Assembly: GCA_036260255.1 (NCBI GenBank)
Contig: DATAAF010000111.1
Location: 1 to 14,400, forward strand
Direction: 5' to 3'
DNA: 14,400 nucleotides
Origin: DASZJY01 sp036260255
GTDB taxonomy: Bacteria > Actinomycetota > Acidimicrobiia > Acidimicrobiales > AC-14
The position numbers were made by a program, and so were the translations under genes. A model generated the notes under the pieces. It made no database searches and had not been told where the DNA came from. It was given only the letters and a program-made list of their open reading frames with translations. Each line of letters begins with the position of its first letter. Positions within the stretch are counted from its first letter, which is position 1. This document shows, in pieces, positions 1 to 6,837 of this stretch.

Positions 1-279
1 GTCGGGGTCGCCGTCGAAGGCGACCCGCCACTGGAGCTGGCCCTGGAAGGCCTGGTCGACGAACGACGGGGCGTCCTCCCCCGCCGCCTCGATGGCCGCC
101 GCCTCCGCCTCGACGAGGAGGTCGCTGTCGTACATCTCCCAGTCCCGCGGCACCTTGAGGAACGTCTGGGTGTCGTCGTGGGCCACGTAGCGGAACTTCG
201 AGCCCCCGCACCCGGCGGCCGCCACGAGGGCCACCAACGCGATGGCGAGGCACCTGCGGGGCGCACGGAGACGGCTCAC
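1..279 (-). CDS. Secreted lipoprotein, N-terminal 93 codons (3' end outside window)
   Basis: The first 93 codons of a gene that runs off the left edge. The N-terminus has a classic lipoprotein signal: several arginines (SRLRAPRR), a hydrophobic stretch (LAIALVALVAAA) and a lipobox ending AAGC, so Cys24 would be lipidated and the protein held on the outer face of the membrane. The mature part seen so far is acidic and polar, with FLKVPRDWEMYD and a Glu/Ala-rich helix. I do not recognise a family. The GTG start is supported by GAGGTG 8 nt upstream and by the fit of the signal peptide. A possible 16-codon ORF ends 25 nt before it. Signal and start are seen in the sequence; lipidation is inferred from the lipobox. 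Confidence 0.75.
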   Translation of the reverse strand, partial: MSRLRAPRRCLAIALVALVAAAGCGGSKFRYVAHDDTQTFLKVPRDWEMYDSDLLVEAEAAAIEAAGEDAPSFVDQAFQGQLQWRVAFDGDPD

Positions 280-304
280 GTATCGGTCACCTCGGGTGAG
301 CCCG

Positions 305-355
305 TCAGGGGCGGTCGTCGACGCGCACGAGGTCGATGGCGGTGTCCTCGGCCAC
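305..355 (-). CDS. Possible leaderless 16-aa leader ORF ahead of the lipoprotein gene
   Basis: A GTG-started ORF encoding MAEDTAIDLVRVDDRP, ending in TGA 25 nt before the lipoprotein start. All 16 sense codons end in G or C, as in the real genes around it. A TAGAAT hexamer lies 8 nt upstream of the GTG, so the transcript could begin at or near the start codon. Translation of this ORF could deliver ribosomes to the lipoprotein start. No function is recognised, and in GC-rich DNA such a short frame may be chance. Confidence 0.3.
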   Translation of the reverse strand: MAEDTAIDLVRVDDRP

Positions 356-363
356 GGGCCCGG

Positions 364-369
364 ATTCTA
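364..369 (-). promoter_or_regulatory. -10-like hexamer TAGAAT upstream of the 16-aa ORF and lipoprotein gene
   Basis: TAGAAT on the minus strand fits the actinobacterial -10 pattern TANNNT and lies 8 nt before the GTG at 355. I see no good -35 at 16-19 bp. It is the only clear AT-rich signal ahead of the lipoprotein gene. Confidence 0.4.
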
Positions 370-606
370 CCGTCACCTCCCCTGTTCTCGGCCCTCCGGG
401 GGGCCTCCTGAAGGCGGCGGTCTCAAGCTTCCGGGCCGTTCTGCCGAACCCGAGGGACACAACCGCCTCGCTCTGGGGGGCGAACGGCCACGACCGTCGG
501 CGTCGAACCGGTGCATACCGGAGGCTCCGGCGGTCGCAGGCCGTGTCACAAGCACGGAACGCGATGGCAGAGACCCGCGTGGTGCGGGACCAAGGGGCAG
601 TCGTCG

Positions 607-684
607 ATGGTCCCCGTCCAGTGGACCGAGGAGTGCCCCGATGGCATCTACGAAGAGGACGCGTACCGCCCGGACAACGACTGA
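607..684 (+). CDS. Possible small acidic protein (25 aa)
   Basis: ATG to TGA, 25 codons, starting MVPVQWTEECPDG and ending in an Asp-rich tail. 22 of the 24 codons after the start end in G or C, and the peptide is unlike the Arg/Pro-rich translations of neighbouring frames. It has nine Asp/Glu, two Trp/Cys residues and no recognisable domain. AAGGGG lies about 9 nt upstream of the ATG and could serve as a ribosome binding site. In the same frame an alternative GTG at 511 would add 32 residues of poorer quality. GC-rich inverted repeats follow about 50 bp downstream. It could be a small gene, the remnant of a larger one, or chance. Confidence 0.25.
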   Translation: MVPVQWTEECPDGIYEEDAYRPDND

Positions 685-734
685 TCTCGCCTCGTAACCA
701 GAGGTTGCTCGGCGAGTTGCATCGTGCTCGCTCG

Positions 735-824
735 GCCGGCAAAGCCGGCTCTCGCTCGCCGTCCTTCCCTCGTCCGCCGGCAGCCGGCGAGGCCGCCTAC
801 GGCGGCGGACGCAGCCGCCGGCGG
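735..824. repeat. Cluster of GC-rich inverted repeats (GCCGGC-based hairpins)
   Basis: Within 90 bp there are GCCGGC-AAA-GCCGGC (735-749), GCCGGC-A-GCCGGC (776-788), GCCGCC-TAC-GGCGGC (792-806) and the palindrome CCGCCGGCGG (815-824). They lie between the possible plus-strand ORF and the 3' end of gcvPB, where transcripts would converge. No T-tract follows them. They may be a two-way terminator or simply dense GC palindromes. Confidence 0.4.
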
Positions 825-853
825 TCGCGCTCCGACGCCATCCTTGGGCGACG

Positions 854-876
854 TGACCACCGATCTTGGGTGGTCA
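854..876 (-). terminator. Hairpin over the gcvPB stop codon, terminator-like
   Basis: TGACCACC (854-861) pairs perfectly with GGTGGTCA (869-876) around a 7-nt loop. The gcvPB stop TGA is part of the stem. No U-rich tract follows on the minus strand, so this is not a textbook intrinsic terminator. Its place at the end of the gcvT-gcvPA-gcvPB run suggests termination or 3'-end protection. Confidence 0.35.
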
Positions 877-2406
877 GGTGTCCAGAGAACGGCGGGCGTC
901 CCAGGTCGGCACCAGCTGGCGGGCGGCCCTCGCCTCGTCGAGGCGGCGGACGGGTGAGGTGCGGGGCGCCTCGTGGGCGTCCTCGGCGGTGCCGGCGGCG
1001 ATGGCGACGAGGGCGTCGGCCAGGGCGGCCAGGGTCTGGGGACTCTCCGTCTCGGTGGGCTCGATCATGAGCGCCTCCTCGACGATCAGCGGGAAGTAGA
1101 CGGTGGGGGCGTGGAAGCCCTCCTCCAGCAGGCGCTTGGCCACGTCGGCCGCCCGCACGCCGGTGCGCTTGCGGAGCCCCGCCGCCGACGCCACGAACTC
1201 GTGCATGTTGGGACGGTCGTAGGGGATGTCGTAGGTCCCTCGCAGGCGGTGGCGCAGCCAGTTGGCGTTGAGCACGGCGGCCTCCGCCACCTTCCGCAGG
1301 CCGTCTCCCCCGTTGGCGAGGATGTACGACCACGCCCGGGCCAGGGCGAGGGCGTTGCCGTGCCAGGAGTGCACCCGGCCGATCGAGCGCTCGGGCCACT
1401 CCCAGTCCCACGCTCCGTCGGCGCCCCGCACCGGCCGCGGGCCGGGGAGGTAGGGCGCCAGCCGCTCGGACACCGCCACCGGGCCCGCTCCCGGGCCACC
1501 CCCGCCGTGGGGGACGGCGAAGGTCTTGTGCAGGTTCATGTGCACGATGTCGAAGCCCATGTCGCCCGGGCGGGTCACGCCGAGGATGGCGTTGAGGTTG
1601 GCGCCGTCGTAGTACAGGAGGCCGCCCACCTCGTGGACGGCGGCGGCGATGGCGACGATGTCCTCCTCGAACAACCCCAGGGTGTTCGGGTTGGTGAGCA
1701 TGATGCCGGCCACGTCGTCGTCGAGGCGTTCCCGCAGGGCGGCCAGGTCGACACAGCCCCGGTCGTCGGACGGCACCGTCGTGACGTCGTAGCCGCCCAG
1801 GGTCACCGACGCCGGGTTCGTCCCGTGGGCCGAGTCGGGGATGATCACCCGTCGCCGCCGCTCGTCGCCGCCGTCGCCGCCGCCGCCGGCGTCGCGATGC
1901 CACGCCCGCATGAGCAGGAGGCCGGTGAGCTCGCCCGCCGCCCCGGCGGGCGGCTGGAGGGTGGCGGCGTGCATCCCCGTCACCCTGCACAGCGCCTGCT
2001 CCAGGTCGGCGAGGAGCTCGAGCCAACCCTGCGTCAGCGCCGCCGGGGCGGCCGGGTGCACGTCGGCCAGGCCCGGCGCGGCTGCGGCGTCGTCGCAGAG
2101 CTTGGGGTTGTACTTCATCGTGCAAGACCCGAGGGGGTAGGCCCCCAGGTCCACCGAGTACTGCCGGTGGGTGAGCCTCGTGAAGTGGGCGACGAGGTCG
2201 CGCTCGGAGATCTCTACCACCGGGGTGGGGTCGGGGCGCAGGTGCTCGGCGACCACCAGCTCCTCGGCCGTCCACTCGGGCACGCCGGTTGTGCGGAACG
2301 ACGCCGCGCCCCGCCCCGGCGACGAGAGCTCGAAGATCGTCGGCTCCTCGTCCCGCCCCATGAGCGGGGCGCTGGTGGACCTCCCTCCGGCCGCCGGTGG
2401 CGTCAT
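874..2406 (-). CDS. gcvPB: Glycine dehydrogenase (decarboxylating) subunit 2
   Basis: The PLP-bearing half of the P-protein of the glycine cleavage system. With GcvPA it decarboxylates glycine and passes the aminomethyl group to lipoylated GcvH. The protein is 510 aa, normal for the subunit. Recognisable blocks are LGSCTMKYNPK (92-102), IIPDSAHGTNPAS (188-200), ML(T)NPNTLG (236-244) and the cofactor loop HMNLHKTFAVPHGGGGPG (289-306), in which Lys294 should form the Schiff base. A Gly/Asp/Arg-rich insert at about 172-186 looks variable. The ATG overlaps the gcvPA stop as ATGA, and AAGGTGG lies just upstream, so translation is probably coupled. It is the last gene of the run; a hairpin covers its stop codon. 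Confidence 0.96.
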   Translation of the reverse strand: MTPPAAGGRSTSAPLMGRDEEPTIFELSSPGRGAASFRTTGVPEWTAEELVVAEHLRPDPTPVVEISERDLVAHFTRLTHRQYSVDLGAYPLGSCTMKYNPKLCDDAAAAPGLADVHPAAPAALTQGWLELLADLEQALCRVTGMHAATLQPPAGAAGELTGLLLMRAWHRDAGGGGDGGDERRRRVIIPDSAHGTNPASVTLGGYDVTTVPSDDRGCVDLAALRERLDDDVAGIMLTNPNTLGLFEEDIVAIAAAVHEVGGLLYYDGANLNAILGVTRPGDMGFDIVHMNLHKTFAVPHGGGGPGAGPVAVSERLAPYLPGPRPVRGADGAWDWEWPERSIGRVHSWHGNALALARAWSYILANGGDGLRKVAEAAVLNANWLRHRLRGTYDIPYDRPNMHEFVASAAGLRKRTGVRAADVAKRLLEEGFHAPTVYFPLIVEEALMIEPTETESPQTLAALADALVAIAAGTAEDAHEAPRTSPVRRLDEARAARQLVPTWDARRSLDT

Positions 2407-3740
2407 CGGACCACCTTCTCGAGGGCGGCGGCGAAGGCGTCGATCTCCTCCCGCGTGCGCCGCTCGGTGACGGCCACCAGCAGGCCCCCGCCGTGGCCGC
2501 CCGTGTACTCCGGGCCGACGGCTACGCCGGCCAGGAAGCCCTCTTCGGCCATGCGCTCGACCACCACCTCGGCGGCGATCGGGAGGCGCACGGCGAACTC
2601 CCGCAACACCGGCGCGGCGGCGAGCGGCTCCACACCGTCGATGCTCAGCAGCGCTTCCCGGGCGTACCGGGTGCCACGGGCACAGCGCAGGGCCAGCTCC
2701 CGAAGGCCGCTCGTGCCCAGCCAGGCCAGGTGCACGACACAGGCGACGGCGATGAGCGTCTGGTTCGTGCACACGTTGGAGGACGCCTTCTCCCGCCGGA
2801 TGTCCTGCTCGCGCGTGCGCAGGGTGGTGACGTAGGCCCGCCGCCCGTCGACGTCGACCGTCTCCCCCACCAGCCGCCCGGGCAGGCGGCGGACGTGCTC
2901 CCGCCGGCAGGCGAACAGGCCCAGATAGGGGCCGCCGAACGACAACGGCGTGCCGAACGGCTGACCTTCGCCGACCACCACGTCGGCGCCGTACGACCCG
3001 GGCGGACGCAGCAGCCCCGACGCCACCGGGTCGGCCGCCACCGCCAGCAGCGCGCCGGTGCGCCGGGCCGTCTCGGCGGCGGCGGCCAGGTCCTCGATGC
3101 AGCCCAGGTAGTTCGGGTACTGCACGAGGAGCGCCGCCGGCTCCCCCTCGGAGGGCCAGACGGTGGTGCCGTCGTCGAGAGGCACGTCGACCAGGTCGTG
3201 TCCGCTCCCGGTGGCGAAGGTCGCCATGGCCTCGCGCCAATGGGGGTGGACGCCCCGGGACACCCACACCGTCGGGCGACCGGTGGCGGCCACCGCCAGG
3301 TTGGCCGCCTCCACGCACGCCGAGGCGCCGTCGTAGAGCGAGGCGTTGGCCACCTCCAGGCCGAAGAGGCGGCAGATCACTGTCTGGTACTCGAACAGGG
3401 CCTGGAGCACGCCCTGGGCCACCTCGGGCTGGTAGGGCGTGTAGGCGGTGACGAACTCCGAGCGGAAGGCGACCCGCCGCACGACCGAGGGCACGTCGTG
3501 GTCGTAGGCGCCCGCGCCGGCGAAGCAGACGAGGTCGGGCCCGGCCCGGCGGTTGGCCCTGGAGACCTGGTCGACCCGGGTGGCCACGTCGGGCTCGGAG
3601 AGGCCGGGTGCCAGGTCGAGCCCGCCGGCCAGCCTCAGCGCCTCGGGCACGGCCGAGAAGAGCTCGTCGACCGACGACAGCCCGAGGTCGGCCAGCATGC
3701 TCGCCATCTCCTCGTCGGTGTGGGGGACGAAGTGGCCCAT
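2403..3740 (-). CDS. gcvPA: Glycine dehydrogenase (decarboxylating) subunit 1
   Basis: The other half of the split P-protein, 445 aa, the usual length. Visible family blocks include MGHFVPHTDEE at the start, CFAGAGAYDH, SEFVTAYTPYQPEVAQG, LFEYQT, NASLYDGASACVEA, QYPNYLG, the glycine-rich FGTPLSFGGPYLG, and REKASSNVCTNQ. It forms the active P-protein with GcvPB, encoded directly downstream with a 4-bp ATGA overlap. Its ATG overlaps the gcvT stop by one base (TGATG). The family start (MG/RYIPHT type) agrees with this ATG. Mycobacteria carry a single fused gcvP at the matching place, so the split form here separates this organism from them. Confidence 0.96.
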   Translation of the reverse strand: MGHFVPHTDEEMASMLADLGLSSVDELFSAVPEALRLAGGLDLAPGLSEPDVATRVDQVSRANRRAGPDLVCFAGAGAYDHDVPSVVRRVAFRSEFVTAYTPYQPEVAQGVLQALFEYQTVICRLFGLEVANASLYDGASACVEAANLAVAATGRPTVWVSRGVHPHWREAMATFATGSGHDLVDVPLDDGTTVWPSEGEPAALLVQYPNYLGCIEDLAAAAETARRTGALLAVAADPVASGLLRPPGSYGADVVVGEGQPFGTPLSFGGPYLGLFACRREHVRRLPGRLVGETVDVDGRRAYVTTLRTREQDIRREKASSNVCTNQTLIAVACVVHLAWLGTSGLRELALRCARGTRYAREALLSIDGVEPLAAAPVLREFAVRLPIAAEVVVERMAEEGFLAGVAVGPEYTGGHGGGLLVAVTERRTREEIDAFAAALEKVVR

Positions 3741-4798
3741 CAGCTCTTCGGCCGCTCGACGAAGGGAGTGGGAACGACCTTGGCGGCCAGCACCTGGCTT
3801 CTGACCTCGACTCCCACCTCGGTGCCCACCTCCACCTCCGGGGGCAGGAAGGCCAGGGCGATGCCCCGTCCGAGGGTCGGCGAGAAGTTGCCGCTGGTGA
3901 CCTCGCCGGCGGGGGAACCGTCGACCAGCACCCGGCATCCCGCCCTCGGGGGCTGGCGGCCCTCGGTCTCGATCCCCCGCAGCCGGCGGGTCACGCCGGC
4001 GGCCCGCTCGGCCTCGAGGGCGGCCCGCCCCCTGAAGTCGCCCTTGCCCCACGCCACGACCCAGCCGAGACCGGCCTGAAGCGGCGTGATGCCCGGTCCG
4101 AGCTCGTGGCCGTGGAGGGGCAGCCCCGCCTCCAGGCGGAGGGTGTCGCGGGCGCCCAGCCCCGCCGCTGCCACGCCGGCGTCGAGCACCGCCTGCCAGA
4201 ACGGCTCGGCCGCCTCGGCGGGCACGGCCACCTCCACCCCGTCCTCGCCCGTGTAGCCGGTGCCGGCGACGACGCACGGGACGCCCTTCCAGTCGATCCG
4301 GCGCACGGCGAAGCGGGGGGCCTCGGCGGCCTGCGGGCTCACGTCGGCCAGGCGGCGGCGGGCCTCGGGCCCCTGCACGGCCACGACCGCCCGCTGGCGC
4401 GTCACGTCGTCACCCCCGACCGCCTCGAGCACCCGGGCGGTGTTCGACGCGTTGGGCATCACGTGGAACTCGTCCTCGTCCACCCACCACACGATGATGT
4501 CGTCGAGCACCGACCCGTCCGCCTCGTCGAGCAGGTGGGTGTACTGCGCCCGGCCCGGGCGGACCTTGCCCAGGTCGTTGGTGAGCACCTGCTGGAGCCG
4601 GTCGTAGGCGCCCTCCCCCGCCACCCGCACCGTCCCCAGGTGGCTCACGTCGAAGGCGACCGCCGCCTCCCGGCACGCCCGGTGCTCGGCGAGCGTCCCC
4701 GACGGGTACGAGAGCGGCATCTCCCACCCACCGAAGGGCACCATGCGGGCGCCCAGGGCGCGGTGGGCCTGGTCGAGTGGAGAGCGGTTGGCCGCCAC
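3740..4798 (-). CDS. gcvT: Aminomethyltransferase (glycine cleavage T-protein)
   Basis: The T-protein takes the aminomethyl group from GcvH-lipoyl, releases ammonia and forms 5,10-methylenetetrahydrofolate. The protein is 352 aa, close to family length. Motifs seen: LGARMVPFGGWEMPL (15-29), FDVSHLG (49-55), GSVLDDIIV (95-103, with the Asp region needed for catalysis), GTGYTGEDG, GLGARDTLRLEAGLPLHGHEL, and TSGNFSPTLGRGIAL near the C-terminus. The GTG at 4798 was chosen because the family begins a few residues before SPLDQAHRALGARM. A GTG at 4870 in the same frame would add 24 Pro/Gly/Ala-rich residues. TAGCCT 7 nt upstream and no Shine-Dalgarno suggest a leaderless transcript. Followed directly by gcvPA and gcvPB. 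No glycine riboswitch is evident upstream. Confidence 0.95.
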   Translation of the reverse strand: MAANRSPLDQAHRALGARMVPFGGWEMPLSYPSGTLAEHRACREAAVAFDVSHLGTVRVAGEGAYDRLQQVLTNDLGKVRPGRAQYTHLLDEADGSVLDDIIVWWVDEDEFHVMPNASNTARVLEAVGGDDVTRQRAVVAVQGPEARRRLADVSPQAAEAPRFAVRRIDWKGVPCVVAGTGYTGEDGVEVAVPAEAAEPFWQAVLDAGVAAAGLGARDTLRLEAGLPLHGHELGPGITPLQAGLGWVVAWGKGDFRGRAALEAERAAGVTRRLRGIETEGRQPPRAGCRVLVDGSPAGEVTSGNFSPTLGRGIALAFLPPEVEVGTEVGVEVRSQVLAAKVVPTPFVERPKS

Positions 4799-4805
4799 GC
4801 CCGAG

Positions 4806-4811
4806 AGGCTA
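4806..4811 (-). promoter_or_regulatory. -10-like hexamer TAGCCT ahead of gcvT
   Basis: TAGCCT on the minus strand, 7 nt before the GTG start of gcvT, with no Shine-Dalgarno between. This fits a leaderless promoter in the 148-bp gap after hisN. No clear -35. The same hexamer is used in the better-formed promoter at 6838-6867. Confidence 0.45.
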
Positions 4812-4946
4812 CCGGCGCTTTGGAGGGGAGCCGGGCGAGCCACCCCCGGCCCCGGCGCCGGCACGACCACCGGGCCGAACAGACCGGGTAGGTGGCCGCT
4901 CGAGAGCTGTTGGCCGATCCGTTCGCCCAGGTAGCTCAGGACGAGG

Positions 4947-5663
4947 TCAGCGGAAGGCGGCTAGGACCTCGTCGTGGAGGAGCCCGTTGGACGACACCGC
5001 GCTGTCACCGTCGTCGGTGGCCGTCCCGGCCAGGTCGGTGAACCGCCCCCCCGCCTCCTCGACGATGACCTTGAGGGGGGCGAGGTCCCAGAGATTCACC
5101 GCGGGTTCGGCGTAGACCGCCGCGTCGATCGCGCCCTCGGCGACGAGCATGTGGGCCCAGAAGTCGCTGAAGTCCCGCATCCGCCACACCCGCCGCCCGA
5201 GGGCGAGGAGGGCGTCGGCCAGCCCCAGGCGGTCGAACGACGGGAGGTCGTCGTAGCTGACGCACGCGTCACCCAGGTCGGCTACCCCTGACACCTGCAG
5301 ACGGTCGCCGTCGAGAAACGCGCCCTCCCCCCGGGCCGCCCACCAGCGCCGGCCCAGGGCGGGGGCGGACACGACCCCCACGGCGGTCTCCCCCTCGTGC
5401 TGGAGGGCGATGAGCGTCCCCCACACCGGGATGCCCCGGACGTAGTTCTTGGTCCCGTCGATGGGGTCGATCACCCAGCGCCACGGCACGCCCGTCCCCG
5501 ACGTCTCGCCCATCTCCTCGCCCAGCACGGCGTGGTCGGGCCGCTCCTCGGCCAGCCGGCGGCGGAGGGTCGCCTCGACGTCCCGGTCGGCCTCGGTGAC
5601 GGGGCTCAGGTCGGGCTTGGACTCCACGACCAGGTCCGACGCCCGGAACCGGGCGAGCGTCAT
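4947..5663 (-). CDS. hisN: Histidinol-phosphatase, inositol monophosphatase superfamily
   Basis: A metal-dependent phosphatase of the inositol monophosphatase fold, closest to the HisN branch that removes phosphate from L-histidinol phosphate in histidine synthesis in actinobacteria. Motifs, numbered from the ATG: KPDLSPVTEADR (16-27), metal ligands in LGEE (47-50), DPIDGTKNYVRGIPVWGTLIAL (66-87), and the second metal motif WDLAPLKVIVEEAGG (192-206). It could act on another phosphorylated substrate. The ATG at 5663 gives 238 aa, but the same frame upstream reads LNPDLELALTLADQADA, the usual first helix, back to a CTG at 5714 with no ATG, GTG or TTG. The true protein is probably about 255 aa with a non-standard start. 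The nuclease-like gene ends 11 nt before that CTG. Confidence 0.88.
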   Translation of the reverse strand: MTLARFRASDLVVESKPDLSPVTEADRDVEATLRRRLAEERPDHAVLGEEMGETSGTGVPWRWVIDPIDGTKNYVRGIPVWGTLIALQHEGETAVGVVSAPALGRRWWAARGEGAFLDGDRLQVSGVADLGDACVSYDDLPSFDRLGLADALLALGRRVWRMRDFSDFWAHMLVAEGAIDAAVYAEPAVNLWDLAPLKVIVEEAGGRFTDLAGTATDDGDSAVSSNGLLHDEVLAAFR

Positions 5664-5724
5664 GGCGTCGGCCTGGTCGGCCAGGGTCAGGGCGAGCTCG
5701 AGGTCGGGGTTCAGCGCCGGCGAC

Positions 5725-6060
5725 TCAGGCAGGCTTGCGGCGGCGACGGCGGGCTGGCCGCTCGTCGGTGTCGGGATCGTCGAAGCGCAGGGGCAGGGGC
5801 TCGACCGCCTCGTCGGCGGGCAGGTCCTGCGAGGGCGGCTCCAGGCCGTACTTGACGAGCAGGTTGAGGTAGTCCCGCTGGTACAGGATCTTGATGCGGG
5901 TCTCGGGGTACAGCTCCCGCAGCCGCCGGGCCTTGCGGTTCTTCTTGGTCACCAGCTTCTGGTTGAGCGTGGTGATCTCGATGAACAGGTCGTAGGCCGG
6001 TAGGTAGAAGTCGGGCGTGAACGCCTGCACCGGGTTGCCCGCCTTGTCCCACTGCAGCAC
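5725..6060 (-). CDS. PD-(D/E)XK-like conserved actinobacterial protein, function unknown
   Basis: From the first standard start (GTG at 6060) the protein is 111 aa. It contains FTPDFYLPAYDLFIEITT (14-31), a PD...E pattern like the core of restriction-endonuclease folds, but the ExK lysine is replaced (EIT). It then has KKNRKARRLRELYP and IKILYQRDYLNLLVKYG, and ends in a basic RPARRRRRKPA tail. The frame upstream clearly continues the family (RFAHNSERQFAKLLDFY, then WEYEPRTF) to about 6162, where only a CTG could start. The complete protein would be about 145 aa. I know this family only as uncharacterised actinobacterial proteins. It may bind or cut nucleic acid, or be a catalytically dead relative. 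It sits between the ResR-type regulator gene and hisN. Confidence 0.7.
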   Translation of the reverse strand: MLQWDKAGNPVQAFTPDFYLPAYDLFIEITTLNQKLVTKKNRKARRLRELYPETRIKILYQRDYLNLLVKYGLEPPSQDLPADEAVEPLPLRFDDPDTDERPARRRRRKPA

Positions 6061-6250
6061 GAAGGTCCGGGGCTCGTACTCCCAGGCGATGGAGTAGAAG
6101 TCGAGCAGCTTGGCGAACTGGCGCTCGGAGTTGTGGGCGAAGCGGACCGCCTCGTGGGGCAGCGGTGACCGAGGGTCGGGCCCCTCCGTGGCTCGGGGGC
6201 CGGACGGGACGCCGGGGTCCGGCTCGGGGCGGCGGGTCCCGGCCAGCGAC

Positions 6251-6760
6251 CTACCCCGTGCCGCCTGACGCCCCCGCCGATCTCGAGGCCCCGGCCGGGG
6301 GGGCGGAGGGGGCGGCCTCGCCCGGCGGGTGCAGCTCGGTGATGGCGGCGTCGAGCTCGGCCTTGACCCCGCCCAGGGCCATGATGCTGAACACGCCCTG
6401 GCCCTCCTTCAGCAGGTCGACGAGCTCACCCGAGTCCCGGACGACGAGCACGGAGTCCGACCCGTTGAGGACGAGGCTGGCCGAGGCGATGTCGGTGCCC
6501 AGGTTGCTACGCAGGTACTCGATGGCCCGGCGGGCCTTCTGCAGCGACACGCCGGCATCGAGCAGGCTCTTGATGACCTTGAGCTCGACGAGGTCGCGGT
6601 ACGAGTAGCGGCGCTGGGTGCCGCTGCCCCGGGCGTCGGCGATCGAGGGGCGGATGAGGTTGGTGCGGGCCCAGTAGTCCAGCTGGCGATAGGTGATGCC
6701 GACGATCGAGCACACCTGCGGCCCTCGGTATCCCTCGTCCGGCAATGCCGACCTTTCCAT
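6251..6760 (-). CDS. MerR-family regulator, ResR/McdR (Rv1830) type
   Basis: A 169-aa DNA-binding regulator. Residues 10-85 form the MerR helix-turn-helix and wing (YRGPQVCSIVGITYRQLDYW, then GTQRRYSYRDLVELKVIKSLLDAGVSLQKARRAIEYLR). Residues 90-145 form a small effector-like domain (DSVLVVRDSGELVDLLKEGQGVFSI) that matches Rv1830 of M. tuberculosis, linked there to growth and division control (from memory). The C-terminal 25 residues are Ala/Gly/Pro/Ser-rich and probably disordered. The ATG at 6760 follows GGGGGAGG by 10 nt and is better than an upstream GTG at 6820 that would add an Arg-rich stretch. A 132-bp gap with its own promoter separates it from the DUF151 gene, so it may be expressed and autoregulated separately. 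Confidence 0.88.
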   Translation of the reverse strand: MERSALPDEGYRGPQVCSIVGITYRQLDYWARTNLIRPSIADARGSGTQRRYSYRDLVELKVIKSLLDAGVSLQKARRAIEYLRSNLGTDIASASLVLNGSDSVLVVRDSGELVDLLKEGQGVFSIMALGGVKAELDAAITELHPPGEAAPSAPPAGASRSAGASGGTG

Positions 6761-6819
6761 TGCCGACTCGCCTCCCCCGGTGACGGCCGGTCCCCGCCGG
6801 CGGCGAAGACCTACAGCCA

Positions 6820-6829
6820 CGTAGTTACG
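6820..6829. promoter_or_regulatory. Inverted repeat CGTA-GT-TACG, possible operator
   Basis: A short perfect inverted repeat (CGTA/TACG with a 2-bp centre) just downstream of the predicted transcription start for the ResR-type gene. It could be an autoregulatory site, but MerR operators usually lie between -35 and -10, so this is weak. Confidence 0.2.
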
Positions 6830-6837
6830 CAGGTGTG

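Larger units (their letters stand above)
356..853. other. Intergenic region between the lipoprotein gene and gcvPB
   Basis: About 500 bp without a convincing long gene. The longer open frames here give Arg/Pro/Gly-rich translations typical of antisense or non-coding GC-rich DNA. Contents that can be named are the -10-like hexamer at 364-369, a possible 25-codon ORF at 607-684, and GC-rich inverted repeats at 735-824. No tRNA, rRNA or insertion sequence was recognised. Confidence 0.5.

Noticed and set aside
336..1070. Long open frame on the plus strand across the intergenic region
   Set aside because: Its product is Arg/Pro/Gly-rich with no family features, and it overlaps the antisense of gcvPB. 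Typical GC-rich shadow frame.
797..2275. Second long minus-strand frame across gcvPB
   Set aside because: It is Arg/Gly-rich and overlaps gcvPB out of frame; only the 874-2406 frame shows glycine dehydrogenase motifs.
973..2835. 620-codon plus-strand frame opposite gcvPB and gcvPA
   Set aside because: It mirrors real genes on the minus strand. Its translation is His/Gly/Val/Arg-rich without motifs, an antisense codon-bias artefact. The same holds for the plus-strand frames at 2397-4079, 9210-10880 and 11100-12536.
4799..4946. Glycine riboswitch ahead of gcvT
   Set aside because: The gap is only 148 bp and I cannot find the conserved glycine aptamer core. A leaderless start is more likely.
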